The notes beneath the pieces were generated by a model. It was not told the DNA's origin. It saw only the letters and a program-made list of their open reading frames with translations, and did no database searches. From Defluviitaleaceae bacterium (GTDB lineage Bacteria; Bacillota; Clostridia; Lachnospirales; UBA5962), in assembly GCA_009780765.1 (NCBI GenBank), contig WQZK01000129.1, positions 1-5,895 on the forward strand: DNA of 5,895 nucleotides, written 5' to 3'. The position numbers and the translations under genes are program-made. Within the stretch, counting starts at the first letter, position 1; each line of letters begins with the position of its first letter. This document shows, piece by piece, positions 1 through 5,576 of this stretch.

Positions 1-215
1 GACTTCATCTTCTTTAGCCCATCTACTTTTCGCTGATTAGAGGCGAGTAACTCATCAAGGGTGCGGAAGAATGTGCCGATTGCTGTTTGTTCGGGCAGGG
101 AGGGAAGTTGCAGAACAACGTCCTTTAAGTCTGAATTATTTATGTGAACAACTGACTTCCCTTGCGCGCTCTTGCTCAATTCCATTTGCTGTTTACCATT
201 AGATATTGTAACAGC
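1..215 (-). pseudogene. HsdS C-terminal fragment (type I restriction specificity subunit)
   Basis: Read on the minus strand this stretch encodes LPSLPEQTAIGTFFRTLDEL followed by LASNQRKVDGLKKMK. That is the classic tail of a type I restriction-modification specificity subunit: the LPxLPEQ motif, then the conserved helix that spaces the two target-recognition domains. Just before it, a SAQGKSVVHINNSDLK segment resembles the end of a target-recognition domain. The frame is still open at base 1, so the last dozen or so residues lie outside the window. HsdS proteins are usually near 400 residues; only about 70 are here, and upstream the frame runs into a different protein family (see the next entry) instead of the rest of HsdS. 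I therefore call it a fragment. Recognition of the HsdS tail is firm. The right boundary, about 213-236, is approximate. No start codon or ribosome binding site can be assigned. Confidence 0.75.
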
Positions 216-479
216 TAAAAAATCAGAACTATATTTAAATTGATCACCAGTGATATCTATAATAATTTCATTCTTAGTTATCAGTCATGCATGAAACCAA
301 TCTTTATATGTACCACAAACATAATATGTTTTGATACCGCTTTCTAATAAAAACTGAGCTAATAAATCACTAGCATCGCCACAGCACCCACACGGAAACA
401 TACCAAATGAAATATCTTTGTTAAACTCTCGTGCAATTCTATCTATATCTATAGCCTCTCGGAATTGATTGCTAATCTC
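216..479 (-). pseudogene. Transglutaminase/papain-like protein fragment with internal stop
   Basis: The minus-strand frame reads DISFGMFPCGCCGDASDLLA, then YYVCGTYKDWFHA, a TGA stop at 285-287, then LITKNEIIIDITGDQF. The order CCGD...HA(W)...DITGDQ fits a Cys-His-Asp triad of the transglutaminase/papain-like fold: Cys in CCGD, His in HA(W), Asp in IDITGDQ. Small proteins of this kind are common, poorly characterised, and often found near restriction genes. The TGA falls exactly where a conserved Trp normally follows HA, so one G-to-A change (TGG to TGA) would explain it. A second in-frame stop (480-482) closes the frame upstream, and the only ATG (399-401) lies right before the Cys motif, so the N-terminus is missing too. 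The same frame continues into the HsdS tail without a gap, suggesting an old recombination join. It is non-functional unless the stop is a sequencing error. The family call comes from motif memory, not a search. Confidence 0.6.
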
Positions 480-675
480 TTAATATCGTTAATGCTAGTT
501 CCAATCAGTTTACATTTATCAAAGATGAGGATAAAGAGCCACTACTTCTAAAAAATGATATATATAGCACAACACATTTTTGCATGTTTATACGTATGAA
601 AATATGTTTTTTTATTTAACAAAAAAATAATACAAATAGTAAAAAAAAATAATAATAAATTGTCGAAAAATGTTG
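480..675. other. A+T-rich non-coding region with A-tracts
   Basis: No convincing gene is seen on either strand. From about 590 to 675 the sequence is almost purely A and T. It includes a near-palindromic run of seven T and seven A (about 606-627) and a run of nine A (about 642-650). Such phased A-tracts upstream of a -35 box commonly act as UP-element or curved-DNA promoter enhancers. This stretch ends at the promoter at 676-704, so I read it as its upstream region. It also marks the border between the decayed minus-strand genes and the plus-strand operon. Confidence 0.5.
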
Positions 676-704
676 TTGACTAAAAAAGAAAAATGTGGTA
701 TCAT
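676..704 (+). promoter_or_regulatory. Sigma-A-type promoter with extended -10
   Basis: TTGACT (676-681) matches five of six bases of the -35 consensus. After exactly 17 bases comes TATCAT (699-704), five of six for the -10 box, directly preceded by TGG (696-698), an extended -10 TGn motif. Transcription would start near 711, giving a leader of about 118 bases before the GTG at 829. The A-tract region upstream should strengthen it. It is the best promoter in the window and the only clear one for the sheath and tube genes. Confidence 0.8.
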
Positions 705-813
705 GTAACTAATTACTAAAACGAGCCTTAAAATGCTAAGAATATATAAGCTAAACAAGGTCTGAATTTTGAAAAGTGAATGTAATTAGCACAATATGGT
801 GCAAATATTTATT

Positions 814-822
814 GAAGGAGGA
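814..822 (+). promoter_or_regulatory. Ribosome binding site that selects GTG 829
   Basis: GAAGGAGGA is a near-perfect Shine-Dalgarno sequence ending 6-7 bases before GTG 829. It lies inside the reading frame that begins at ATG 796, where it would be translated as I-E-G-G. ATG 796 has no purine-rich site at a proper distance. The GTG is therefore the preferred start. Confidence 0.8.
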
Positions 823-828
823 CATGCT

Positions 829-2994
829 GTGGAAATAATAAATCAAACCAACCGAACAATACTATTTGATGAGATAAATCCAGAAAAGCTAGATTTATTA
901 ACATTGATAGGCGATGTAAAAGGTCTTGAGAGTGTTGATGATGACAAAGTTAAAGAAATTAATGGTCATTTACTTATAAAGTCATTTGATGAATTTTTAG
1001 ATAAGTTTGAACCAACTATATACAGTTTTTTCAATGCGGCTAATCAAAAAGTTATTTACACTTTAAAGAAACCAACAGCAATACCAGAGGATTGTATACA
1101 GGAGATTCCTCTAGACCGTAATAACGATTTTGTTAAAATGTTATTAACGATGATACAAACAAAGCGTTCTCAAGGAATTGAAAATGTTGATTTTCGTTTT
1201 GATAAAATACTGGATATGATTTCTCCTAAAAAAGTTATGGATGATATTCGTTTTACTCGTAAAGAGATTCATTACTTGTATGGCGAGTATGAAAAATTAG
1301 ACGAAGGAGATCCGTTAAAACTTGATATTGCAGATAAGCTAAATATTAAGTTTGAAGAAGCTAGCAAGTCATATAACAACATAATGGCTATGTTGCCTTT
1401 AGCTATTGATGATTCTAAGCAAAGACTTTTAGCAGGCCGTGCTAATGAAGGCGACAGAGCAGAAAAATTTATTGCAGGCCAGCTTACAATGGGAGAAGAA
1501 GGCGAGCTTAAGATTATCGAACGCCCAAGAAACGAATCTACAGAGCTTATGATTGCAGAGGAAACTACAAACAATGCACTCATATCGGCTTTTAAAGAAG
1601 ATTATGAAAATGTGAATGAAAATCCTACAGATTATGTTTCACAACTTGTAGTGCGTACATTTTGTCCATTGCCGGTTACTAACTCAACTGAGCTTGATGT
1701 ACCAAAAGAAGTTGAAAATTACAACAACTATCTTGCTTTTTATCAAGAAACAAAGAATGATTTTATTAAAGTAGCAAAGCCTTTAATTGAAAAAATACTT
1801 GGTGTTTTTGTTTATTTTGATCAGTATAAATCTAAAAATAAAGGTATGCTTCCAACAATGCTTGTTTGTAACAGCAAGCTTGATATGCTTACAAAAAGTA
1901 GCTATATGCCTAGGTTACAAGTATATTTAAATACAGTTAATAACAAGAACGATTTTAGAAACACCATCTGGTTTGGAATTGTTGGTGATATCGAATTTAA
2001 CCTTGAAAATAATGTTAAACTTACTCGTGAGCGTTTCAAAGGCAACAAAAAGGTTATTAAGCCAGATGTTAATGCTATGGAAAATCTTACATCGCTCTTG
2101 TATGGCATTTGTGATTACAAAGTTCAAACATTCTTTAGCTTTGAAACTTGTGAAGAAACTTCGTTTACTGCGGTTGCAACAAAAGGTGTTGATGAATACA
2201 TAGATCGTACAACAGTGCTAACAAGGCAAGACTATAGCGAATATGCTATTGCTTGTTTGCCTAACATGAGTATTGTGCCTAAGAACAAATCAGGACTAAT
2301 CCTTGATTCGTTAATGGTTGCGACAGATGAAGGTGCAGAAATTTCTCAAGAGAAAAAAGACCTTCTTAAGTTGTGGATAGAAGGAGTATACGTTCCTGCT
2401 AGTTATTTAGCTGCTGGGATAACGTCTTCTTACCAATGCCCAGAGTTTTTACGTACAAGATTTAAAAATGTTACAAAAGATTATCCAGGCGTTCGCTTTG
2501 ATATAGAAGCTTCGGATTATGCACTAAGAATACCTACAACTCTTGCAAAAGAGATAAGTGGTTATACGAATAGTATTAAAGATACTATAAACAACAGAAA
2601 CTTTGGCTTTATATTCTCTTCTGATAACAATCAAGTTGACGGTAAGGATTTAAAACAAGTAACTGTATATAAAGCAAGAAGTATGCAGGTTGTTGAAAAT
2701 GAATATGAAAGCCTCTACAAAACGCTCACAGCAACTTACGTATCTCGTATGATGAGAGCACAAACAAGCGATTATAAGCACGATAATGTTACATTCTTCT
2801 TTAGTGCAAATCCTGCAAGCCAAAAGAGTGCATGGCGTGCGAAAACTGGATTTATTAACTCAGTTTTATTGCCGCATGACGATATTTCGCATAATATTGA
2901 AGAAGAATACAATGTTTGTAATGTAGATATTAGCTTTGGTGGAAACACTAAAAATCTTGAAATTGTTCTTAATAAAAATGCTAAAGCGGTGTAA
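829..2994 (+). CDS. Contractile sheath-like protein (TssC/VipB-like, possible TssB-TssC fusion)
   Basis: A 721-residue soluble protein with no signal peptide or membrane segment. I read it as the sheath subunit of a contractile injection system, a cytoplasmic polymer around an inner tube whose contraction drives injection. The support is moderate: (1) general resemblance of the C-terminal two thirds to TssC/VipB-type sheath proteins, including a segment near residues 378-390 (NTIWFGIVGDIEF) and one near 517-533 (LWIEGVYVPASYLAAGI), and a beta-rich end typical of a sheath handshake; (2) the next gene is a small Hcp-like tube protein, the usual order; (3) the neighbouring FHA and PP2C genes. 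TssC proteins are usually about 500 residues and TssB about 170. The extra 200 or so N-terminal residues, which include an acidic, helical part, could be a fused TssB-like piece. GTG 829 is chosen over ATG 796 because of the Shine-Dalgarno at 814-822. It is the first gene behind the 676-704 promoter. The alternative is an uncharacterised structural protein of a phage-like particle. Confidence 0.62.
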   Translation: MEIINQTNRTILFDEINPEKLDLLTLIGDVKGLESVDDDKVKEINGHLLIKSFDEFLDKFEPTIYSFFNAANQKVIYTLKKPTAIPEDCIQEIPLDRNNDFVKMLLTMIQTKRSQGIENVDFRFDKILDMISPKKVMDDIRFTRKEIHYLYGEYEKLDEGDPLKLDIADKLNIKFEEASKSYNNIMAMLPLAIDDSKQRLLAGRANEGDRAEKFIAGQLTMGEEGELKIIERPRNESTELMIAEETTNNALISAFKEDYENVNENPTDYVSQLVVRTFCPLPVTNSTELDVPKEVENYNNYLAFYQETKNDFIKVAKPLIEKILGVFVYFDQYKSKNKGMLPTMLVCNSKLDMLTKSSYMPRLQVYLNTVNNKNDFRNTIWFGIVGDIEFNLENNVKLTRERFKGNKKVIKPDVNAMENLTSLLYGICDYKVQTFFSFETCEETSFTAVATKGVDEYIDRTTVLTRQDYSEYAIACLPNMSIVPKNKSGLILDSLMVATDEGAEISQEKKDLLKLWIEGVYVPASYLAAGITSSYQCPEFLRTRFKNVTKDYPGVRFDIEASDYALRIPTTLAKEISGYTNSIKDTINNRNFGFIFSSDNNQVDGKDLKQVTVYKARSMQVVENEYESLYKTLTATYVSRMMRAQTSDYKHDNVTFFFSANPASQKSAWRAKTGFINSVLLPHDDISHNIEEEYNVCNVDISFGGNTKNLEIVLNKNAKAV

Positions 2995-2997
2995 ATT

Positions 2998-3011
2998 CAC
3001 TTCTTTAAGTG
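2998..3011 (+). other. Small hairpin between sheath and tube genes
   Basis: CACTT (2998-3002) and AAGTG (3007-3011) can form a 5-bp stem with a CTTT loop, three bases after the sheath stop codon. No T-run follows, so it is not a complete terminator. It could trim or stabilise mRNA ends so that the tube gene is expressed more than the sheath gene. A stem this short can also arise by chance. Confidence 0.25.
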
Positions 3012-3045
3012 TTATAAATAAAATTTAAAATAGGAGGATTTAATC

Positions 3046-3471
3046 ATGGGTTTAAGATTAAAAATTGAAGGTGCAGACGCAATTACTCTTGACGAGCATA
3101 GCATTATATCATGTGATTTTATGACAGATACACCAGATGATTCTAATGCACGTTCATCAGATGTTGTAAACACAATGATAATTAGAGGAAAAATACTAAC
3201 AGCGGTTGACGGTAAGCCAGCTGACGATACAATGAAAATCTCTAAATGGTCTTTAGTTAGAGCTGAAGTTGCTGATAGTTACAGAAAAGCTACTATTGAG
3301 GTTGTTGTTGCAAGTCAAATCGTAAGAAAAGTACACTTCCCACAAGCTTTTATAGTTGATTATACTGAAAAGTATTTCGATACAGAAGGTGCTGGGACGT
3401 TTGAACTTACAATCAGACAGAAAAAAGATTTGTTTGATTTAACAACAGTTGAAGGCGGATATGGCGTCTAA
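3046..3471 (+). CDS. Hcp/tail-tube-like protein
   Basis: A 141-residue protein preceded by a strong AGGAGG (3032-3037) eight bases before the ATG. It has no signal peptide or membrane helix and is predicted rich in beta strands with alternating hydrophobic residues (for example IEVVVASQIVRKVHFPQAF, near residues 85-103). Length, fold impression and position right after the sheath gene fit the inner tube of a contractile injection system: Hcp in T6SS, gp19-like in phage tails and eCIS. The segment MKISKWSLV (63-71), followed by paired strands ending in FELTIRQKKD (117-126), is typical of this class. In such systems tube subunits form stacked hexamers inside the sheath and can carry effectors. 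Its strong Shine-Dalgarno suits a subunit needed in bulk. It is probably co-transcribed with the sheath gene (51-base gap), and a terminator follows at 3612-3641. The sequence is too far from classical Hcp for me to be certain without structure prediction. Confidence 0.62.
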   Translation: MGLRLKIEGADAITLDEHSIISCDFMTDTPDDSNARSSDVVNTMIIRGKILTAVDGKPADDTMKISKWSLVRAEVADSYRKATIEVVVASQIVRKVHFPQAFIVDYTEKYFDTEGAGTFELTIRQKKDLFDLTTVEGGYGV

Positions 3472-3522
3472 CAGCTTATACTAATTTTTAACAAACATTT
3501 GGATTTTCTATTAGTCAGAACG

Positions 3523-3576
3523 TTGCCTCAGTGCTTTCTCTTTGCGAAAGTGGCTACGCCAGTTTGACGAAGGCAA
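3523..3576 (+). other. Possible three-way-junction RNA structure in the 3' UTR
   Basis: TTGCCT (3523-3528) pairs with AGGCAA (3571-3576). Between them are two small hairpins, CTTTC/GAAAG (3534-3538 with 3546-3550) and TGGC/GCCA (3551-3554 with 3558-3561). Together they could fold into a compact three-way junction that sits just ahead of the terminator. A 3' UTR-derived small RNA or an mRNA-stabilising element is possible. It is not a tRNA. The stems are short and the fold was found by eye. Confidence 0.3.
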
Positions 3577-3611
3577 ATCACAAAGTTTGATTGGAGTTAG
3601 TATTACTTGCT

Positions 3612-3641
3612 AAAGGAGTTGCGCATTCGCGTAGCTCCTTT
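3612..3641 (+). terminator. Intrinsic terminator after the tube gene
   Basis: AAAGGAGTTGCGC (3612-3624) pairs along its full length with GCGTAGCTCCTTT (3629-3641), giving a 13-bp stem with two G-U pairs and the four-base loop ATTC. The tail is ATTTCTCT, T-rich but not a perfect run, so some read-through is likely. It lies 140 bases after the tube gene and would end the sheath-tube transcript, separating structural genes from the regulatory genes that follow. Confidence 0.75.
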
Positions 3642-3678
3642 ATTTCTCTAATGATAATAATCCTAATTTAAAATCATA

Positions 3679-3735
3679 GTTTGCTATCGCTCAAAGCACT
3701 TCCAACGCAGTTCAAGTGCTTTCACTTGTGCAAAC
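3679..3735 (+). promoter_or_regulatory. Nested and competing hairpins upstream of the J-domain gene
   Basis: AAAGCACTT (3693-3701) and AAGTGCTTT (3714-3722) are perfect 9-bp inverted repeats with a 12-base loop. GTTTGC (3679-3684) and GCAAAC (3730-3735) can form an outer stem around them. A second hairpin, CAAGTG/CACTTG (3713-3718 with 3723-3728), uses the same bases and excludes the first, so two alternative folds exist, as in attenuators. Nine bases, AGTGCTTTC, are repeated here (3715-3723) and at 3530-3538, each followed by a similar CTT...GC.AAA sequence. It may be an operator, an RNA switch or a short dispersed repeat. No known riboswitch core was recognised and no clear promoter was found in 3642-3772. 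Confidence 0.45.
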
Positions 3736-3772
3736 CATGTTTTAAGTTGGATTAATATGAGGTTTAATATAA

Positions 3773-4219
3773 ATGAATGATTATTATAAAGTTTTGCAAG
3801 TTAAAAATACAGCAGCAGTTGAAGAGATAAAAGCATCGTATAGAAAGCTTGCAAAGAAATTTCACCCCGATGCAAATCCTAACAATAAGCAGGCTGAAGA
3901 AGTTTTTAAGAAAATTAGTGAGGCTTATGATGTTTTAAGTGATGAAGCTAAAAAAGCTGAGTACGATAGAAAAATGTTTGGCACAGGGAGAAATGAATCA
4001 CATCAAAATAGCTCTACAGGACAATCGACTAAAGGAGCAGCTCAAAGAGCCAGCCGTAACCTTAGCGAGTCTGATTTCATGCGTACAGGCAATGCTTTTG
4101 AGGATTTTTTTGGCTTTAATCCTAAGAGCAACTCTCCAGAGTTAAAAACTAAAAATGATAAAGTTAAGCCAATGAAAACAAGTGAAGCTTTTGAAAAAAT
4201 ATTTGGAAAAAGAAAATAA
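3773..4219 (+). CDS. Short J-domain protein (DnaJ-type co-chaperone)
   Basis: A 148-residue protein. Residues 3-67 are a complete J domain: DYYKVLQV at the start, helix II rich in Lys/Arg, the HPD signature at 31-33, and the helix III region ending in AYDVLSDEAKKAEYDRKMFG. The HPD loop is what stimulates DnaK (Hsp70) ATPase activity. It lacks the zinc-finger and C-terminal substrate domains of housekeeping DnaJ. Instead residues 72-105 are a polar, Ser/Gln-rich linker, and the tail carries two copies of one short motif, AFEDFFG (108-114) and AFEKIFG (139-145), probably a partner-binding repeat. So it is a specialised J protein that would bring DnaK to a specific client. The client is unknown; the neighbours suggest a sheath, tube or signalling component. 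The ribosome binding site is weak (GAGG, 3759-3762, about 10 bases from ATG). The J domain itself is certain. Confidence 0.93.
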   Translation: MNDYYKVLQVKNTAAVEEIKASYRKLAKKFHPDANPNNKQAEEVFKKISEAYDVLSDEAKKAEYDRKMFGTGRNESHQNSSTGQSTKGAAQRASRNLSESDFMRTGNAFEDFFGFNPKSNSPELKTKNDKVKPMKTSEAFEKIFGKRK

Positions 4220-4245
4220 CTTTGAAACAGTGATATACGAGAGTA

Positions 4246-4267
4246 GCAAAACGCTTTGTGGTTTTGC
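4246..4267 (+). terminator. Hairpin after the J-domain gene, weak terminator or attenuator
   Basis: GCAAAAC (4246-4252) and GTTTTGC (4261-4267) form a perfect 7-bp stem with an 8-base loop, 27 bases after the stop codon. The tail ATTTTGCTT has only four T in a row. It may give partial termination before the FHA genes. I found no good promoter between it and the next start, so the genes are probably still joined by read-through. Confidence 0.35.
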
Positions 4268-4322
4268 ATTTTGCTTGGTGTATGGTGCTGATTGAAAAGC
4301 ATTTTGAGAAAAAGAAAATTTT

Positions 4323-4329
4323 AAGGAGG
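4323..4329 (+). promoter_or_regulatory. Ribosome binding site pointing to CTG 4337
   Basis: AAGGAGG is a perfect Shine-Dalgarno. Seven bases after it is CTG (4337-4339), in frame with the FHA protein downstream; no ATG, GTG or TTG lies at a usable distance in that frame. The next in-frame candidate, TTG 4424, is about 95 bases away and has no Shine-Dalgarno. Confidence 0.7.
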
Positions 4330-4336
4330 GATTTTT

Positions 4337-4888
4337 CTGAACGACAACGAACGTTTAAAAAAAATACTTTCATATGTACTGGCAATCGTAATTATACTCG
4401 GTCAAGCAATTTTTATCTTCTATTTGTACTTTATAAATGAAGATTTAAGTTTAAGAATTATCGGAACAATAGCTCTTTTTGCTATTTCATTTTCATGGTT
4501 ATTTATTGAATATAAACGTAGTAAAAAAAATCAAAAAATAGAAGACTTGTCTATCAAGCGTTTTATATTAATAACGCGAGATGGAGAGCGTGAAAAAGAA
4601 TGGTATGCTGAAGGCTCAACTTCTTTTCTTATTGGAAAAGGAACGCCAGCTAAGGAAGTTGATATCGAACTTGGCGACACTCATTATAATGCGTTTATAT
4701 CAAACGAGCATGCAGTTTTAAATTATTCAGATGGGTTTTGGTATATTGAAGACTTAAATTCTTTTAATGGCGTTGGAGTAAAAAAGCGAGGAGAAGAGTA
4801 TGCTCTTAGGTTAAAACCTAATGTATCTTATAAAATTGATGAAGGCGATATTATTTATATTTCTAAGGCTAAAATTTTGGTCAGATAA
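4337..4888 (+). CDS. Membrane-anchored FHA-domain protein, probable CTG start
   Basis: 183 residues if started at CTG 4337. Residues 9-32 and 38-57 are two hydrophobic helices, followed by the basic stretch KRSKK, so the C-terminal domain should face the cytoplasm. Residues about 66-183 are an FHA domain, a phosphothreonine-binding module. The motifs are a Gly at 100 in LIGKG (Lys replaces the usual Arg of GR), S122-x-x-H125 in FISNEHA, and N141-S-F-N144-G145 in LNSFNG, the canonical NSxNG loop. A TTG start at 4424 would cut through the first helix and has no ribosome binding site; the frame upstream is open to a TAA at 4322-4324 and encodes a sensible helix. In T6SS, FHA proteins read kinase signals and control assembly at the membrane, and this one could dock a phosphorylated partner there. 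The FHA fold is confident; the start is very likely but would be a rare codon choice. Confidence 0.85.
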   Translation: MNDNERLKKILSYVLAIVIILGQAIFIFYLYFINEDLSLRIIGTIALFAISFSWLFIEYKRSKKNQKIEDLSIKRFILITRDGEREKEWYAEGSTSFLIGKGTPAKEVDIELGDTHYNAFISNEHAVLNYSDGFWYIEDLNSFNGVGVKKRGEEYALRLKPNVSYKIDEGDIIYISKAKILVR

Positions 4889-5000
4889 AATTTATTAAAG
4901 CAAATTAACTTATTGTAATTTCAAACTTTGCAGCAAAGGCGTGAAGTATGCGTATTTTAATAAGTAAAATTGCTATATTACAGTGAAATGAGGAATGTAC
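4889..5000 (+). promoter_or_regulatory. Spacer with possible extended -10 element
   Basis: This 112-base gap between the FHA genes holds TGCTATATT (4971-4979), which looks like an extended -10 box, but there is no matching -35 box 17 bases upstream. If used it would give a leader of only about 15 bases. There are also two small A+T-rich hairpins: CTTTG/CAAAG (4927-4930 region) and ATTTTA/TAAAAT (about 4954-4970). Internal promoter activity is possible but weakly supported. Confidence 0.25.
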
Positions 5001-5576
5001 ATGGCACTTACACGCTGTCCAGAAGGGCACTTGTTCAGTTCAAGAAGGTACGGAAATATTTGTCCTTATTGTTCTAAGGCGGTTAATTTAAGCAAAAATG
5101 TAGAGGAAGATGTTGCAGGTAATTACAATGATACGATGCCTTATATAGGCGATTTAGAGGTTATGGATCCTGTTACGGGGTGGCTTGTTTGTATAGATGG
5201 TCCTTCTAAGGGCAGAGATTATAAGATATTAACTGAGAAAAATTTCTTGGGTAGAGCTGATGGTATGGATATTCAAATTTTAGGTGATAACTACATAGCA
5301 AAACGCAATCATGCTGTTTTTGTGTATGACCCTAAAAAAAGAAAAACATTATTATTACCTGGAGATTCGCAAGGGCTTGTTTATGTTAATGAGGAAGCGG
5401 TTTACTCACCTATAGAGCTTGCACCTTATGATTCTATCGAGCTTGGCAAGAGCAAGTTTTTATTTATCCCACTTTGTGGAGAGAACTTTGAATGGCAAGA
5501 GGTTGATGCCGCAAGAGATAATGAAAGAGATGGACTTAAGTCTGCTCGCGAAAGAGATGTCGGTAACTCACTATGA
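5001..5576 (+). CDS. Zinc-knuckle plus FHA-domain protein
   Basis: 191 residues from ATG 5001, chosen over ATG 4995 because AGGA (4991-4994) is six bases from 5001 but touches 4995. Residues 5-24 hold RCPEGHLF...YGNICPYC: C6, H10, C21 and C24 can bind zinc, a form often seen at the N-terminus of Firmicutes FHA proteins. Residues 43-49 include DTMPY, an isolated Thr that could be a kinase target. The FHA domain follows from about 62 (GWLVCIDGPSKGRDYKI) to 160, with GR at 84-85 (FLGRADG), KRNH at 101-104 and a VNEEAV loop near 129. The Ser of the usual SxxH is replaced by Lys (K101) and the NG of the NGT loop is NE, so phosphopeptide binding may be altered. There is no membrane segment; the C-terminal 30 residues are charged. 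It overlaps the PP2C gene by ATGA. The likely role is a soluble adaptor read or modified by a Ser/Thr kinase and reversed by the phosphatase next door. Confidence 0.88.
   Translation: MALTRCPEGHLFSSRRYGNICPYCSKAVNLSKNVEEDVAGNYNDTMPYIGDLEVMDPVTGWLVCIDGPSKGRDYKILTEKNFLGRADGMDIQILGDNYIAKRNHAVFVYDPKKRKTLLLPGDSQGLVYVNEEAVYSPIELAPYDSIELGKSKFLFIPLCGENFEWQEVDAARDNERDGLKSARERDVGNSL

Noticed and set aside
285..287. TGA read as Trp (alternative genetic code) or as selenocysteine
   Set aside because: Intact genes here use TGG for Trp, and TGA ends the second FHA gene exactly at the PP2C overlap; the host fragment is already broken upstream and no SECIS-like hairpin was seen.
480..540. Continuation of the transglutaminase-like gene in a shifted minus-strand frame
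   Set aside because: The shifted frame (GTSINDIKRLAINS) has no recognised similarity, lacks a start and soon meets stops; a frameshift is possible but unsupported.
796..828. ATG 796 as the start of the sheath gene
   Set aside because: No Shine-Dalgarno precedes it, and a perfect one sits downstream, spaced for GTG 829.
1272..1583. Minus-strand open frame of about 100 codons inside the sheath gene
   Set aside because: Serine-rich, low-complexity translation typical of an antisense shadow; no ribosome binding site or recognisable domain.
3523..3576. tRNA or tRNA-like gene
   Set aside because: Only 54 bases, with no T-loop GTTCGAAT-type sequence, no 7-bp acceptor stem and no anticodon arm.
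3642..3772. Separate promoter for the J-domain gene
   Set aside because: Several A+T-rich hexamers resemble -10 boxes, but none has a -35 partner at 16-18 bases.
4424..4426. TTG 4424 as the start of the first FHA gene
   Set aside because: No ribosome binding site, and it would cut a hydrophobic helix in half; CTG 4337 has an ideal site.
4258..4440. Plus-strand open frame of 60 codons between the J-domain and FHA genes
   Set aside because: It overlaps the FHA ribosome binding site and first helix in another frame, has no ribosome binding site of its own, and encodes no recognisable pattern.
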